Positions 25,131 to 33,144 of a stretch of DNA of 64,000 nt are shown here, one piece after another. The position numbers and the translations under genes are program-made. The notes under the pieces were generated by a model, which did no database searches, was not told the DNA's origin, and saw only the letters and a program-made list of their open reading frames with translations. The first letter of the stretch is position 1. Each line of letters starts with the position of its first letter. The DNA is taken from contig NZ_CANMHM010000004.1 of NCBI RefSeq assembly GCF_947497695.1, positions 124,001 to 188,000 on the forward strand, read 5' to 3'. The DNA comes from an uncultured Polaribacter sp. GTDB lineage: Bacteria; Bacteroidota; Bacteroidia; Flavobacteriales; Flavobacteriaceae.

Positions 25131-26594
25131 ATGATAGAAAAAATAAATACACTAGGAGAATTAAAAAAATCTGGATACACATCTAAATCCATAAAATACG
25201 AGTTACGTGAAAACTTAATCAGTAAAATGATGAGTAAAGAAACTGTTTTTAAAGGGATTCATGGTTATGAAAATACAGTAATACCTGAATTGGAAAGAGC
25301 TATTTTGAGTAAACATAATATCAATTTATTAGGTTTAAGAGGGCAAGCAAAAACACGTTTGGCAAGATTGATGGTTCACTTATTAGATGAATACATTCCT
25401 ATTGTTACAGGTTCTGAAATAAATGATGATCCTTTAAACCCAATTTCTAGATTTGCCGTTGAATTGATTGCAGAAAAAGGAGATAAAACACCTATTAGTT
25501 GGTTGCATAGAGAGGATCGTTTTGCAGAAAAACTAGCAACACCAGATGTTACTGTAGCAGATTTAGTAGGAGATGTAGATCCTATAAAAGCTGCCAATTT
25601 AAAATTATCTTATGCAGATGATCGTGTAATACATTATGGTATGATTCCTAGAGCAAACCGCTGTATTTTTGTAATTAATGAATTGCCAGATTTACAGGCA
25701 AGAATACAAGTTGCACTATTTAATATTTTGCAAGAAGGAGATATTCAGATTAGAGGTTTTAAGTTAAGATTGCCTTTAGATATGCAATTTATATTTACTG
25801 CCAACCCAGAAGATTATACAAACAGAGGTAGTATTGTAACCCCTTTAAAAGACAGAATTGGGTCACAAATTTTAACGCATTATCCTGCAGATATAGAAAC
25901 TGCTAAAACAATTACACAACAAGAAACAAACAAAGCAAGTGCTCAAAAAGAATTTATTCAAATTCCTGAATTGGCAAAAGATATTTTAGAACAAATTGTT
26001 TTTGAAGCCAGAGAAAGCGAATATATTGATGCTAAAAGTGGGGTAAGTGCTCGTTTAAGTATCACTGCTTTTGAAAACTTATTAAGTGCTGCAGAAAGAA
26101 GAGCTTTACTTTCTGGAGATGAAAAAACAATGATTCGCTTGAGTGATTTTGACGGAATTATCCCTGCAATTACTGGTAAAGTAGAATTAGTTTACGAAGG
26201 AGAACAAGAAGGTGCTCAAGTTATTGCAGAGAATTTAATTAATAAAGCGATTAAAACATTGTTTCCAACTTATTTTCCTGAGATAAAAAAATTAGAAAAG
26301 CAAAATGTAGAAACTCCTTATGACGATATTATTTCTTGGTTTTTTAATGCCGAAGAAGATTTTGAATTGTTAGATGAGTTTACAGAAAAACAATACAAAA
26401 ACGAGCTTGATAAAATAAAACCCTTAGATGATTTTCTTAACAAGCATCAACCAAACATGAATACTGAAGATGCTTATTTTGTAAAAGAATACATTCTTTG
26501 GGCGTTAGTAGAATTTAAAAAATTAAGTAAATTTCGTTTTACAGAAGGTACACAATTTAAAGATCCATATAGTAATTTTGTGAGTGGATTGTAA
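25131..26594 (+). CDS. AAA+ ATPase of the magnesium chelatase/MoxR group
   Basis: A 487-residue AAA+ protein. The P-loop is a variant, 'GLRGQAKTRLARLMV' (about residues 68-82), with Ala in place of the usual second Gly. Walker B region is 'CIFVINELPDL', sensor region 'MQFIFTANPEDYTNRGSIV'. The C-terminal part has a lid with 'SGVSARLSITAFENLLSAAERRAL', as in chelatase I subunits. Its partner is the upstream vWA protein. The target of the pair is unknown; no chlorophyll or cobalamin genes are near. Confidence 0.85.
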   Translation: MIEKINTLGELKKSGYTSKSIKYELRENLISKMMSKETVFKGIHGYENTVIPELERAILSKHNINLLGLRGQAKTRLARLMVHLLDEYIPIVTGSEINDDPLNPISRFAVELIAEKGDKTPISWLHREDRFAEKLATPDVTVADLVGDVDPIKAANLKLSYADDRVIHYGMIPRANRCIFVINELPDLQARIQVALFNILQEGDIQIRGFKLRLPLDMQFIFTANPEDYTNRGSIVTPLKDRIGSQILTHYPADIETAKTITQQETNKASAQKEFIQIPELAKDILEQIVFEARESEYIDAKSGVSARLSITAFENLLSAAERRALLSGDEKTMIRLSDFDGIIPAITGKVELVYEGEQEGAQVIAENLINKAIKTLFPTYFPEIKKLEKQNVETPYDDIISWFFNAEEDFELLDEFTEKQYKNELDKIKPLDDFLNKHQPNMNTEDAYFVKEYILWALVEFKKLSKFRFTEGTQFKDPYSNFVSGL

Positions 26595-26630
26595 AATTAA
26601 TTTTTAAAAATATTTCACCTTAACATGTAC

Positions 26631-26661
26631 AACCGAATTATTAAATTAATTCGGTTGTTTT
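26631..26661 (+). terminator. intrinsic terminator after the AAA+ gene
   Basis: A perfect 10-bp stem AACCGAATTA/TAATTCGGTT with a 6-base loop, followed by GTTTTATTTT. Confidence 0.85.
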
Positions 26662-26723
26662 ATTTTCTATTTTCTTTATTTTTATAAAAAAGATAATTTA
26701 TCTATTGAATTCAATTTAGTTTT

Positions 26724-27086
26724 TTAAATTTTCCATTTCCATGCCTTGATAATTATCAGCAATAAAACGATAACCTCTAGAGTTGCACAAATTATATAGT
26801 GAGGTAGCAAACTTCCTCCACCAATTACAAATAGAATCATTAAAAAAGCCACCACCATATTTAAAATTCTGTTAATTTTAAAACTCAAATACCTAGAAAA
26901 ATAAATTAATAGAATGGGCATATTTATAATAATTGCAGCAATTGCCATTGTTGTGGTTACTTCTCCAATAATACCATCTAAAGTGTTTTTATTTACTAAT
27001 TCTACAAAGATTGATAAGACATCTGCTAAAATCATATTCAATGTAAAAACAATCCATAATGTAGATAATTTTGTTTTAGTGCTCAT
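26724..27086 (-). CDS. small membrane protein, DUF6326-like
   Basis: A 120-residue protein with four hydrophobic segments (about residues 10-28, 42-62, 70-90, 92-115), so an integral inner-membrane protein. Its composition resembles proteins annotated DUF6326, but that is memory, not a search. It lies 15 bases downstream of the next gene on the same strand, so the two probably share a transcript. Confidence 0.6.
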   Translation of the reverse strand: MSTKTKLSTLWIVFTLNMILADVLSIFVELVNKNTLDGIIGEVTTTMAIAAIIINMPILLIYFSRYLSFKINRILNMVVAFLMILFVIGGGSLLPHYIICATLEVIVLLLIIIKAWKWKI

Positions 27087-27101
27087 GGCTAATTATTTAA
27101 T

Positions 27102-27728
27102 TTAAAAGTTAAATCCAAAATATAGACCAGGTTCTCCAAAGAAAAATTTTGAATATTGGTCATCTATCGTTTTAAATGAATCTGGCATTTTTGTATGATA
27201 AGGTCTGTGTGTAATGCCAAGGGAAGGTTCTATAAAAAATTTACCTTTAAAGAGTTTTATATGATAGCCCAATCTATAAGTATTAAAAATTTGAAAACCA
27301 TCATCAATTTTATTTCCTTCTTCATTCACAAAAGTTTGCCAAGAACTCATAACGTGCACACCAGCATAGAAACCTTTCCATAGAAAACGTTGATAAGCAA
27401 TTGCAAAACCTTTCTCTCTAATATAACCTGGAAATTCTGTTTCTGGAGCCTCCCATAAAGGTCCTAATGTTATACCTAGTGACCATGCATATTTCCAAGA
27501 TTTAAGCTCTAAAGAAATCACATCTTTTTCTGATAAACGATAGCCTAAATTAAGTTGATAAAAATCGGGTTTGTTTGTTTTAGAAAAATTACCCAACATT
27601 GCAAAAGTACTACCTATGAAGCAATCTTTATAATTTTGATCAGATTTTTGATATTGTGCCTGAAATTGAAAAAGGCTAGAATACATAAGAATTAGTACTA
27701 AAAAAAGTTTTTTATTTTGCATAATCAT
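27102..27728 (-). CDS. secreted beta-rich (probable outer-membrane) protein
   Basis: About 208 residues with a signal peptide ending near 'LFQFQAQ'. The mature part alternates hydrophobic and polar residues with many aromatics ('IAYQRFLWKGFYAGVHVMSSW', 'FFIEPSLGITHRPYHTK') and ends in a C-terminal Phe, as outer-membrane barrels do. The reading frame opens at 27749 with a TTG that belongs to the -7 promoter box, so the ATG at 27728 (or 27722) is the real start. Function unknown. Confidence 0.65.
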   Translation of the reverse strand: MIMQNKKLFLVLILMYSSLFQFQAQYQKSDQNYKDCFIGSTFAMLGNFSKTNKPDFYQLNLGYRLSEKDVISLELKSWKYAWSLGITLGPLWEAPETEFPGYIREKGFAIAYQRFLWKGFYAGVHVMSSWQTFVNEEGNKIDDGFQIFNTYRLGYHIKLFKGKFFIEPSLGITHRPYHTKMPDSFKTIDDQYSKFFFGEPGLYFGFNF

Positions 27729-27746
27729 AAGTTTTTTATTTTGATG

Positions 27747-27754
27747 CAAAACTA
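27747..27754 (-). promoter_or_regulatory. candidate -7 box for the barrel-like gene
   Basis: Minus strand TAGTTTTG fits TAnnTTTG, 19 bases upstream of the ATG at 27728. No clear -33. Confidence 0.4.
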
Positions 27755-27847
27755 AATACCAATCTCGTAATTATTCGTTCACTTAAGTTCATAAATAAAC
27801 CTAATAGCTAAATATTTGTCAATTTCAATATAAAACCTCGGTTTAGA

Positions 27848-27870
27848 AATCCCGCTAAAAAAGCGGGATT
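27848..27870 (-). terminator. hairpin after the Crp/Fnr gene
   Basis: A perfect 9-bp stem AATCCCGCT/AGCGGGATT with a 5-base loop, unusually G+C-rich for this genome. The T-tract after it on the minus strand is short, so it may be a weak terminator or a dispersed flavobacterial repeat of the CCCGC...GCGGG type. Confidence 0.6.
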
Positions 27871-27925
27871 AATTCAACAAGAATTTTTAGTGTATTACTT
27901 TGTAACTTTTAAAAATTAAGTTTTA

Positions 27926-28495
27926 CTAATTTAAAAGTCTTTTTTTAATTCTACTTAAAGATTGTGGTGTTAAACCAAGATAACTTGCTATTTGATATTG
28001 AGGAACTCTCTGTAATAAATCTGGTCTTGTTTCTGTTAAATGTAAATATCTATCTTCTGGACTCGCTAACTTGTAACTGAAAAATAACTCTTGTTGTTTT
28101 GACATAATTACCTCTCCAATAATTCTACAAATAGATTGAAATTGAGGATATTTTTGCAGCATCTGTTCTTCAAATGCTTTTGAACCTGCATTTACAACAC
28201 TATCTTCTATACACTCTAAAAAATGTTCTGTAGGTAACTCTTTACCATAATTTTTTGGCATAATTGGTTGCCCTTCTGTATAAATTTCTAGCGTTTTTTC
28301 TTCTCCATCAGCAATTAAATAACTTCTGATACACCCTTTTAAAACTAAAAAACTTTCATTAGCAATACTTTTTTCATTCAAAACCAGAGTCCCTTTTTTA
28401 TAAGTTCTAATATTAGAACTTTCTATAACGATATTTTCGAGTTCATTAGATAATTCTGTATGATTTAAAATATAGTTGACAAGTTCGTTTTTCAT
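27926..28495 (-). CDS. Crp/Fnr family transcriptional regulator
   Basis: A 189-residue regulator. An N-terminal cyclic-nucleotide-binding-like beta barrel ('[29 protein letters not shown]') is joined by a long helix to an HTH whose recognition part is '[20 protein letters not shown]'. It lacks Fnr-type N-terminal cysteines, so oxygen sensing by an iron-sulfur cluster is unlikely. Proteins of this short type are abundant in Bacteroidota. Targets unknown; the divergent or neighbouring genes give no firm hint. Confidence 0.88.
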   Translation of the reverse strand: MKNELVNYILNHTELSNELENIVIESSNIRTYKKGTLVLNEKSIANESFLVLKGCIRSYLIADGEEKTLEIYTEGQPIMPKNYGKELPTEHFLECIEDSVVNAGSKAFEEQMLQKYPQFQSICRIIGEVIMSKQQELFFSYKLASPEDRYLHLTETRPDLLQRVPQYQIASYLGLTPQSLSRIKKRLLN

Positions 28496-28553
28496 TTTAA
28501 TGAATAAATTGATTACAAAATAAGTTATCTTTTATTAATTTAAAAATTAAATT

Positions 28554-29015
28554 TTAACAACACCCTGATTTTGGATCACAACAAGAACTCATAGCTTCTG
28601 CAACTTTAATCACTGGCTTTGCAATTCCACAAGCATCAAGTGCTAAACAAGCTGTAACTTTAGAGGTTAACAAAAAGTTGGTGCCATCAAAATCTAAATT
28701 GTATTTACCAATAGTTTCTTTTCCTTGATACTCTACCTCTATTTCTAAATCATCAAACTGAAATTTCTTTTCAGAGATTTCTATAATGTTTAATAATTTT
28801 TCTGGGTGTAATCTATGGTTGTAATCTCTCTCTTCCCATAATTGAAAATTAATTACTACTTCACTTCTTACTTTTCCTCCACAATCAATAAAATCTTTAG
28901 TTATTTTACCAACTTCTGTTACATGAAAATGAGCTGCAACCATTTCTCCATTTGGTAATTGAAAACCTATTGTATCTAAACTTGTTAAGTGCTTTTTAAT
29001 TTCTGATAATTTCAT
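28554..29015 (-). CDS. DUF6428 family protein with Cys-rich tail
   Basis: A 153-residue protein of the DUF6428 type, found next to ArsR regulators in Bacteroidota (from memory). The body is beta-rich ('IGFQLPNGEMVAAHFHVTEVGKI'). The last residues are 'SSCCDPKSGCC', two vicinal cysteine pairs fit for a soft metal or metalloid such as As(III). It is 47 bases downstream of arsR on the same strand. No arsenite pump or reductase follows, so the usual ars operon is missing here. Confidence 0.75.
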   Translation of the reverse strand: MKLSEIKKHLTSLDTIGFQLPNGEMVAAHFHVTEVGKITKDFIDCGGKVRSEVVINFQLWEERDYNHRLHPEKLLNIIEISEKKFQFDDLEIEVEYQGKETIGKYNLDFDGTNFLLTSKVTACLALDACGIAKPVIKVAEAMSSCCDPKSGCC

Positions 29016-29062
29016 AATTCTTATTTTTTATATATTATTTCTTTCTAACTTTATTTTTCTAA

Positions 29063-29389
29063 TTAACAACAGTTTCCTGATGAATTTGTGTTTAAAAAAT
29101 TCCCTAAAATATTTTGTATGTGAGTCCAGTTTTCTTGATCAATACAATAACAAACACTTGTACCCTCTATTTTTCCTTTAATAATGCCCACTTTCTTCAA
29201 CTCTTTTAAATGTTGAGAAATAGTAGGTTGAGCCAAACCAATATCTTTTACCAAATCTCCACAAACACATGTTTTTAATTTGATTAAAAACTCTAAAATG
29301 GCAATTCTTGCAGGATGCCCTAAAACTTTAGCAATCGTTGCAATTTGGTTTTGCTTTTCTGTAAAAATTTCTGATTTGGTTATGCCCAT
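29063..29389 (-). CDS. ArsR/SmtB family metalloregulator
   Basis: A 108-residue winged-helix repressor. The HTH is 'LAQPTISQHLKELKKVGIIKG'. The sequence 'LKTCVCGDLV' matches the CVC-DL As(III)/Sb(III) site at the alpha3 helix in ArsR. It ends in 'SSGNCC', giving a further vicinal pair. It probably represses itself and the DUF6428 gene and lets go on metalloid binding. Confidence 0.9.
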   Translation of the reverse strand: MGITKSEIFTEKQNQIATIAKVLGHPARIAILEFLIKLKTCVCGDLVKDIGLAQPTISQHLKELKKVGIIKGKIEGTSVCYCIDQENWTHIQNILGNFLNTNSSGNCC

Positions 29390-29402
29390 CTTAATTTATT
29401 TA

Positions 29403-29416
29403 TTGCAATATTACGA
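29403..29416 (-). promoter_or_regulatory. candidate ArsR operator over the -7 box
   Basis: TTGCAATATTACGA is a near-palindrome centred on AATATT, 14 bases upstream of the arsR start. It overlaps TAATATTG on the minus strand (one mismatch to TAnnTTTG), so bound repressor would block the promoter. Confidence 0.4.
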
Positions 29417-29436
29417 TTAATATATTTAAAAAAATA

Positions 29437-30342
29437 CTATTTGCTTAAATTAAACAAATAGCCAACAGAAAAGTTAAAGAAACTTGTTGCTTGTAAATTG
29501 GTTTCATTAGGCAATGAATTTGGTAAATTTATATTATAGCCTAACTCAAAATCCCAAGATTTTACGGTTAAGGAAATGGGTATATTTACTTGTGTGTTTA
29601 ATAAATCAAAAACATCAAAATTAAATGTTCTTAAAACTCTTCTTCCTAAAACAGTAACAACTCTATTAATTGTAATATTTTGTTTTGCAACAATAAAATT
29701 TATTCTTGGTTGTATTCTTAAAGCAAAATTTTGGGTTCTTTTTAATGTTAAATTTACAAAACTACTAGAAACTAATTGATAACTTGCATCAGAACCAAAT
29801 AAATAAGAAGCAGCTACTGTAGTTCCTAAAGATCTTTTTTTGTTTCTAACACCTACATTTATATCAAAAGAATTTGTAAAACCATCAAACCCATCAGTAT
29901 AAAAAAACTTTGTATAGCCCAGATTATAATTTATGTTTTTCTTTTTACCTAAGGTATTAAAATAGCCTAAAGAAAGACTTGTAAAATCCCAACTTGGAGC
30001 AAAATTTTGGTAATAAATACCTGATATACTTGCATTAAAACCAGAAGAATGATAATAAGAAACCTGTGGAATTAAATTAAACTGATCTGTACCAGAATCT
30101 CTTCCTGAAAAATAGGTATTGTTATTATAAGAAGCAGAAGTATATAAAAAGCTGTAAGACAAATCACTTTCTATCAATTCATCTAAAAATTGCTGATCAT
30201 TAAAAAAAAGTTCATCCAATAAGTCATCAATATCATCGTCATTATTTTCTTGAGCAAAAGAACAAAAAGAGGTTGCTATTGTAAACAATAGCAACCCCAA
30301 ATACTTTATAGCTAATTTAACTTCCTGAAAAGGATTCATCAT
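29437..30342 (-). CDS. secreted beta-barrel-like protein of the ECF operon
   Basis: A 301-residue protein with a signal peptide (to about residue 30, 'TIATSFCSFAQ'), an acidic stretch rich in Asp ('NNDDDIDDLLDELF'), then beta strands with aromatic residues through the C-terminus. It looks like an outer-membrane barrel but matches no family I can name. It is the last gene of the sigma/anti-sigma operon, 10 bases after the LTxxQ protein gene. Confidence 0.65.
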   Translation of the reverse strand: MMNPFQEVKLAIKYLGLLLFTIATSFCSFAQENNDDDIDDLLDELFFNDQQFLDELIESDLSYSFLYTSASYNNNTYFSGRDSGTDQFNLIPQVSYYHSSGFNASISGIYYQNFAPSWDFTSLSLGYFNTLGKKKNINYNLGYTKFFYTDGFDGFTNSFDINVGVRNKKRSLGTTVAASYLFGSDASYQLVSSSFVNLTLKRTQNFALRIQPRINFIVAKQNITINRVVTVLGRRVLRTFNFDVFDLLNTQVNIPISLTVKSWDFELGYNINLPNSLPNETNLQATSFFNFSVGYLFNLSK

Positions 30343-30352
30343 AATTTTAAAA

Positions 30353-30829
30353 CTAGTTTGCTCTTACTCTCTTTTTTTTACCCTCATTAAGATTGTTTTG
30401 CCTAGTACCATCTCTTAACTCTCCCCTATCTTTAGCTTCTCTAATTTTATCAATTCTATTTTTTAACATTTTACGTTGTTCACCAGACAGAGTTTTCCTA
30501 AAGTTGTCTCTTGTTTTTCTGAGTCTTACTTGTTGGTTTCTCACCAAATCTTTTTGTGTACTTGTAAAAGTTGAGAGTAACCGTTTTCTAATTTCATTTT
30601 TAGAAATTGTTTTATCAGATAAAATAGCTAATTGTTCTTTAGTAAGTGAGGCTTTAAAGGCTTCTCTATTAGTTTTCATTACCTCTTTTTCTTGCTGTAA
30701 TAAATTACGTTGCTCTTCAGTAAGCTCTTTTGTAATTAAGTTATAATTAGAATCTTGACCAAAAACTGATGTATTAAAGCACATCAAAGTCATAAAACTT
30801 AGGTTTAGGATGATGGTTTTTAATTTCAT
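30353..30829 (-). CDS. secreted LTxxQ-type (Spy/CpxP-like) helical protein
   Basis: A 158-residue protein with a signal peptide ending near 'TSVFGQ'. The mature part is highly charged and helical, with repeated LTxxQ-like motifs: 'LTEEQRNLL', 'LTKEQLAIL', 'FTSTQKDLV', 'LSGEQRKML'. This spacing recalls the periplasmic Spy/CpxP chaperones of envelope stress. The resemblance is by motif only. It belongs to the ECF sigma operon. Confidence 0.65.
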   Translation of the reverse strand: MKLKTIILNLSFMTLMCFNTSVFGQDSNYNLITKELTEEQRNLLQQEKEVMKTNREAFKASLTKEQLAILSDKTISKNEIRKRLLSTFTSTQKDLVRNQQVRLRKTRDNFRKTLSGEQRKMLKNRIDKIREAKDRGELRDGTRQNNLNEGKKKRVRAN

Positions 30830-30873
30830 TATTATTTGTTTTTACTGTTATAACTAAAGTACAAAATTACTAT

Positions 30874-31758
30874 TTATAATTTACAATTGTCTTTTGCTGC
30901 TGCCATTTCTGTAGCATCATTTATTGTGGCTGTTGAAGCATCTTTATAAATAATAACAACAGGAAAGTTTAGGCTTGGCTTTGTTGTAGAGTCTGGATTT
31001 GCTTTATGCCATTCTCTTAATAATTTAAATTCTTTTCTTTCTGTAACCTCAATTACAGTGGCATCTTCCATAGTAAAACTTACTGGCAAAACTAACTTGA
31101 AGCATTTTCTTTTATCTTTTCCTTTTTTACAAGAGTCTTTTATCACTGCTAACTCATCAGTATCTAATAAAGTTTGTACAGTACCATCTTCTAAAGTTAC
31201 ATCTACCGGAAAAACTAATTGTGGTCTTTCTGTAATATCTTCGTTTTCTGCATACCATTCTCTAATTAAAGTCCAATCTTTTTTAGAGTTTAAAGTGATA
31301 GAAGAATCATCTGCCATGATAAAATCTATAGGAAAAACAAATTCAAAACATTTTTGTCTTCTTTTTCTTCTTCTTTCATTAGTGTCTTCTAATTTTTCAC
31401 CTCTTATTGAGAAAAAAACTTCACTCTCTAGTTCTTCTCTAGAAACATTATCTGTTTTTAAAGAAACTTTATATCCTAAATTTTCTGCAAATGCTACGTT
31501 TGTAATATAACTATCTGCCAAATCTTCATTAAAAGCTGTTTTAGTTGTAATTGGTAAACTAGATGCCTCTACAGTTACTGTTTTTGCTTGTACAATTTGT
31601 GCAATTAATGTTGCATCATCTGTTTCTAATGTTTCTAATTCTAAAGTTTCTGTTTCTGAACAAGAAGTAAATAATAGCATTGATAAAATAAATGCACTAA
31701 TTGATAAAAATAAAACACTTGTTTTTTGAATGTTTTTACTAAAAATTGAAGTTCTCAT
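30874..31758 (-). CDS. lipoprotein with tandem FP(V/I) repeats
   Basis: A 294-residue protein with a lipoprotein signal ending 'LLFTSC' (Cys about 33). Residues about 137-290 are two tandem units of roughly 80 residues, each having two half-repeats with the pattern F/L-P-V/I followed by an Asp-rich strand ('FVFPIDFIMADDSSI', 'LVFPVDVTLEDGTV', 'LVLPVSFTMEDATV', 'LNFPVVIIYKDAST'). Each unit also carries 'REWYAEN/REWHKAN' and a Cys near its start. I do not know a named family; it probably works at the envelope under the ECF sigma factor. Confidence 0.65.
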   Translation of the reverse strand: MRTSIFSKNIQKTSVLFLSISAFILSMLLFTSCSETETLELETLETDDATLIAQIVQAKTVTVEASSLPITTKTAFNEDLADSYITNVAFAENLGYKVSLKTDNVSREELESEVFFSIRGEKLEDTNERRRKRRQKCFEFVFPIDFIMADDSSITLNSKKDWTLIREWYAENEDITERPQLVFPVDVTLEDGTVQTLLDTDELAVIKDSCKKGKDKRKCFKLVLPVSFTMEDATVIEVTERKEFKLLREWHKANPDSTTKPSLNFPVVIIYKDASTATINDATEMAAAKDNCKL

Positions 31759-31829
31759 AATTGTAAGTTTTTAATTAATATTTGTTTCTATTTACTTAGA
31801 ACTCTATTTTTTTAAATAGTTTGAAAAAT

Positions 31830-32363
31830 TTATAAAATAATTGTTTCTAAAAAGGTATTTTCTGTATAATTATCTATTAACGAGTCTTCTACAAATAATG
31901 AATTTAAAAATAAATCATCTATTTTTTGTTCAGAAAGTTCTGCTTTAATTACAATTTCATTTATTAGGGTTGCATCTGCAAAAGCTTCAAATTCTGAATC
32001 TTCTAATAATAACGACTCAATTAAACTATCATCAGAAAAAGATAAAAGTTCTATATTATTTTTATTAACAGTTGTATTGTTTGCACTTTGTAACCAAATT
32101 GTTAATGCAAATATAAAAACCAAAGAAGCTGCTGCCACATATTTAAATTGTGGTTGTAACCAAAAAACGAGTTGTTTTTTTTCTTGGATTGATTTTTCTT
32201 GAACCTCTTCTTTTAGTTTCTCTAAGATTGCTATTTTAGATTTCGCAAAATATCCTTCAGGAGTTTCTATTCCTAAATATTTTTTATGATGTTTAGAAAT
32301 ATCAGTTTTTAAGCCTTCTTCTAAAAAATTTTTACGGTTGATATTCTCTTTTGAGTTTTTCAT
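31830..32363 (-). CDS. anti-sigma factor-like membrane protein
   Basis: A 177-residue protein with one membrane helix (about residues 74-92, 'YVAAASLVFIFALTIWL'). The N-terminal cytoplasmic part would bind the sigma factor; the C-terminal periplasmic part is acidic. It is 41 bases downstream of the ECF sigma gene, the classical anti-sigma position. It lacks a recognisable zinc-binding HxxxCxxC motif, so it belongs to a divergent Bacteroidota type. Confidence 0.7.
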   Translation of the reverse strand: MKNSKENINRKNFLEEGLKTDISKHHKKYLGIETPEGYFAKSKIAILEKLKEEVQEKSIQEKKQLVFWLQPQFKYVAAASLVFIFALTIWLQSANNTTVNKNNIELLSFSDDSLIESLLLEDSEFEAFADATLINEIVIKAELSEQKIDDLFLNSLFVEDSLIDNYTENTFLETIIL

Positions 32364-32373
32364 AATATGTAAT

Positions 32374-32383
32374 TTAGACCCAA
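32374..32383 (-). promoter_or_regulatory. TTGGGTC motif upstream of the anti-sigma gene
   Basis: Minus strand TTGGGTCTAA, 11 bases before the anti-sigma start. A related TTGGGTCAA sits upstream of the sigma gene at 32968-32975. It may be a shared regulatory site; this is based only on the repeat. Confidence 0.3.
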
Positions 32384-32404
32384 CTTTTAAAAAATAGTTT
32401 GGTT

Positions 32405-32944
32405 TTATAAAAATATTTTTTCTTCAATTATTTTTACTGATGTATAATAAGAGGATTTTAAAGTACTTTCTGATACTTCTAAAATTTCTGAAATTTGCCT
32501 AAAACTTAAATTATCAAAATATTTCATTAAAAAAATCCGTTTTTGCTTTTCTTTAAACCCATCTATAATTGTGTTTAATTTTTTTTGAATTTCATCTCCA
32601 TTAAAATAAGCATCTTCAAACAATACCTCTAAATTAGATTCAGAAACTTCATCAATATTATTATGTCTTTTTTTATTATTTTTTTCTAAAAAACGCATAG
32701 ATTCGTTGTATGCAATTCTATACATCCAAGTATGTAAAGAACTTTTTCCTTCAAATTTTTGGATGTTTTTATATATTCTAATAAAAGTTTCTTGTAACAC
32801 ATCATCAGCATTTTCATGGGTGGTAACCATTTTTCTTATATGCCAATACAAACGTTCTTGGTAGACGTCTAACAGCTCACCAAAAGCAGCATCTTTTAGT
32901 GAAACATCCTTTAACCTTTTTACAAATGCTGCGTCTTTACTCAA
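32405..32944 (-). CDS. ECF-type RNA polymerase sigma factor (TTG start)
   Basis: A 179-residue sigma-70 family protein with region 2 ('LYWHIRKMVTTHENADDVLQETFIRIYKNI', 'SSLHTWMYRIAYNESMRFL') and region 4 ('QKRIFLMKYFDNLSFRQISEILEVSESTLKSSYY'). The frame has a stop just upstream, and the first usable start is TTG at 32944; the next ATG would cut into region 2, so TTG is favoured. It leads an operon with an anti-sigma factor and three envelope proteins, so it likely answers envelope stress. Confidence 0.9.
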   Translation of the reverse strand: MSKDAAFVKRLKDVSLKDAAFGELLDVYQERLYWHIRKMVTTHENADDVLQETFIRIYKNIQKFEGKSSLHTWMYRIAYNESMRFLEKNNKKRHNNIDEVSESNLEVLFEDAYFNGDEIQKKLNTIIDGFKEKQKRIFLMKYFDNLSFRQISEILEVSESTLKSSYYTSVKIIEEKIFL

Positions 32945-32967
32945 CTATTTTATGTGGTTTATATTTT

Positions 32968-32975
32968 TTGACCCA
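32968..32975 (-). promoter_or_regulatory. TTGGGTC motif upstream of the ECF sigma gene
   Basis: Minus strand TTGGGTCAA, 24 bases before the TTG start of the sigma gene; partner of the motif at 32374-32383. Confidence 0.3.
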
Positions 32976-33144
32976 AGATAATAGAAATAGTTTGATTTAT
33001 TGATTAAAAAGTTTAATTACAGATTACCAATCAATTTTACAAATATAAATATCAATTTAAATAGATAAAGTTGTTAGATGATTTTTAGAATGATTTGTAT
33101 TTTTATACTTCGAATTTTTAATCTTTAAATTTTTTCAATAAAAA

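Noticed and set aside
27729..27749. Upstream TTG start for the 27102 barrel-like gene
   Set aside because: That TTG is part of the TAGTTTTG -7 box, so it would not be in the transcript.
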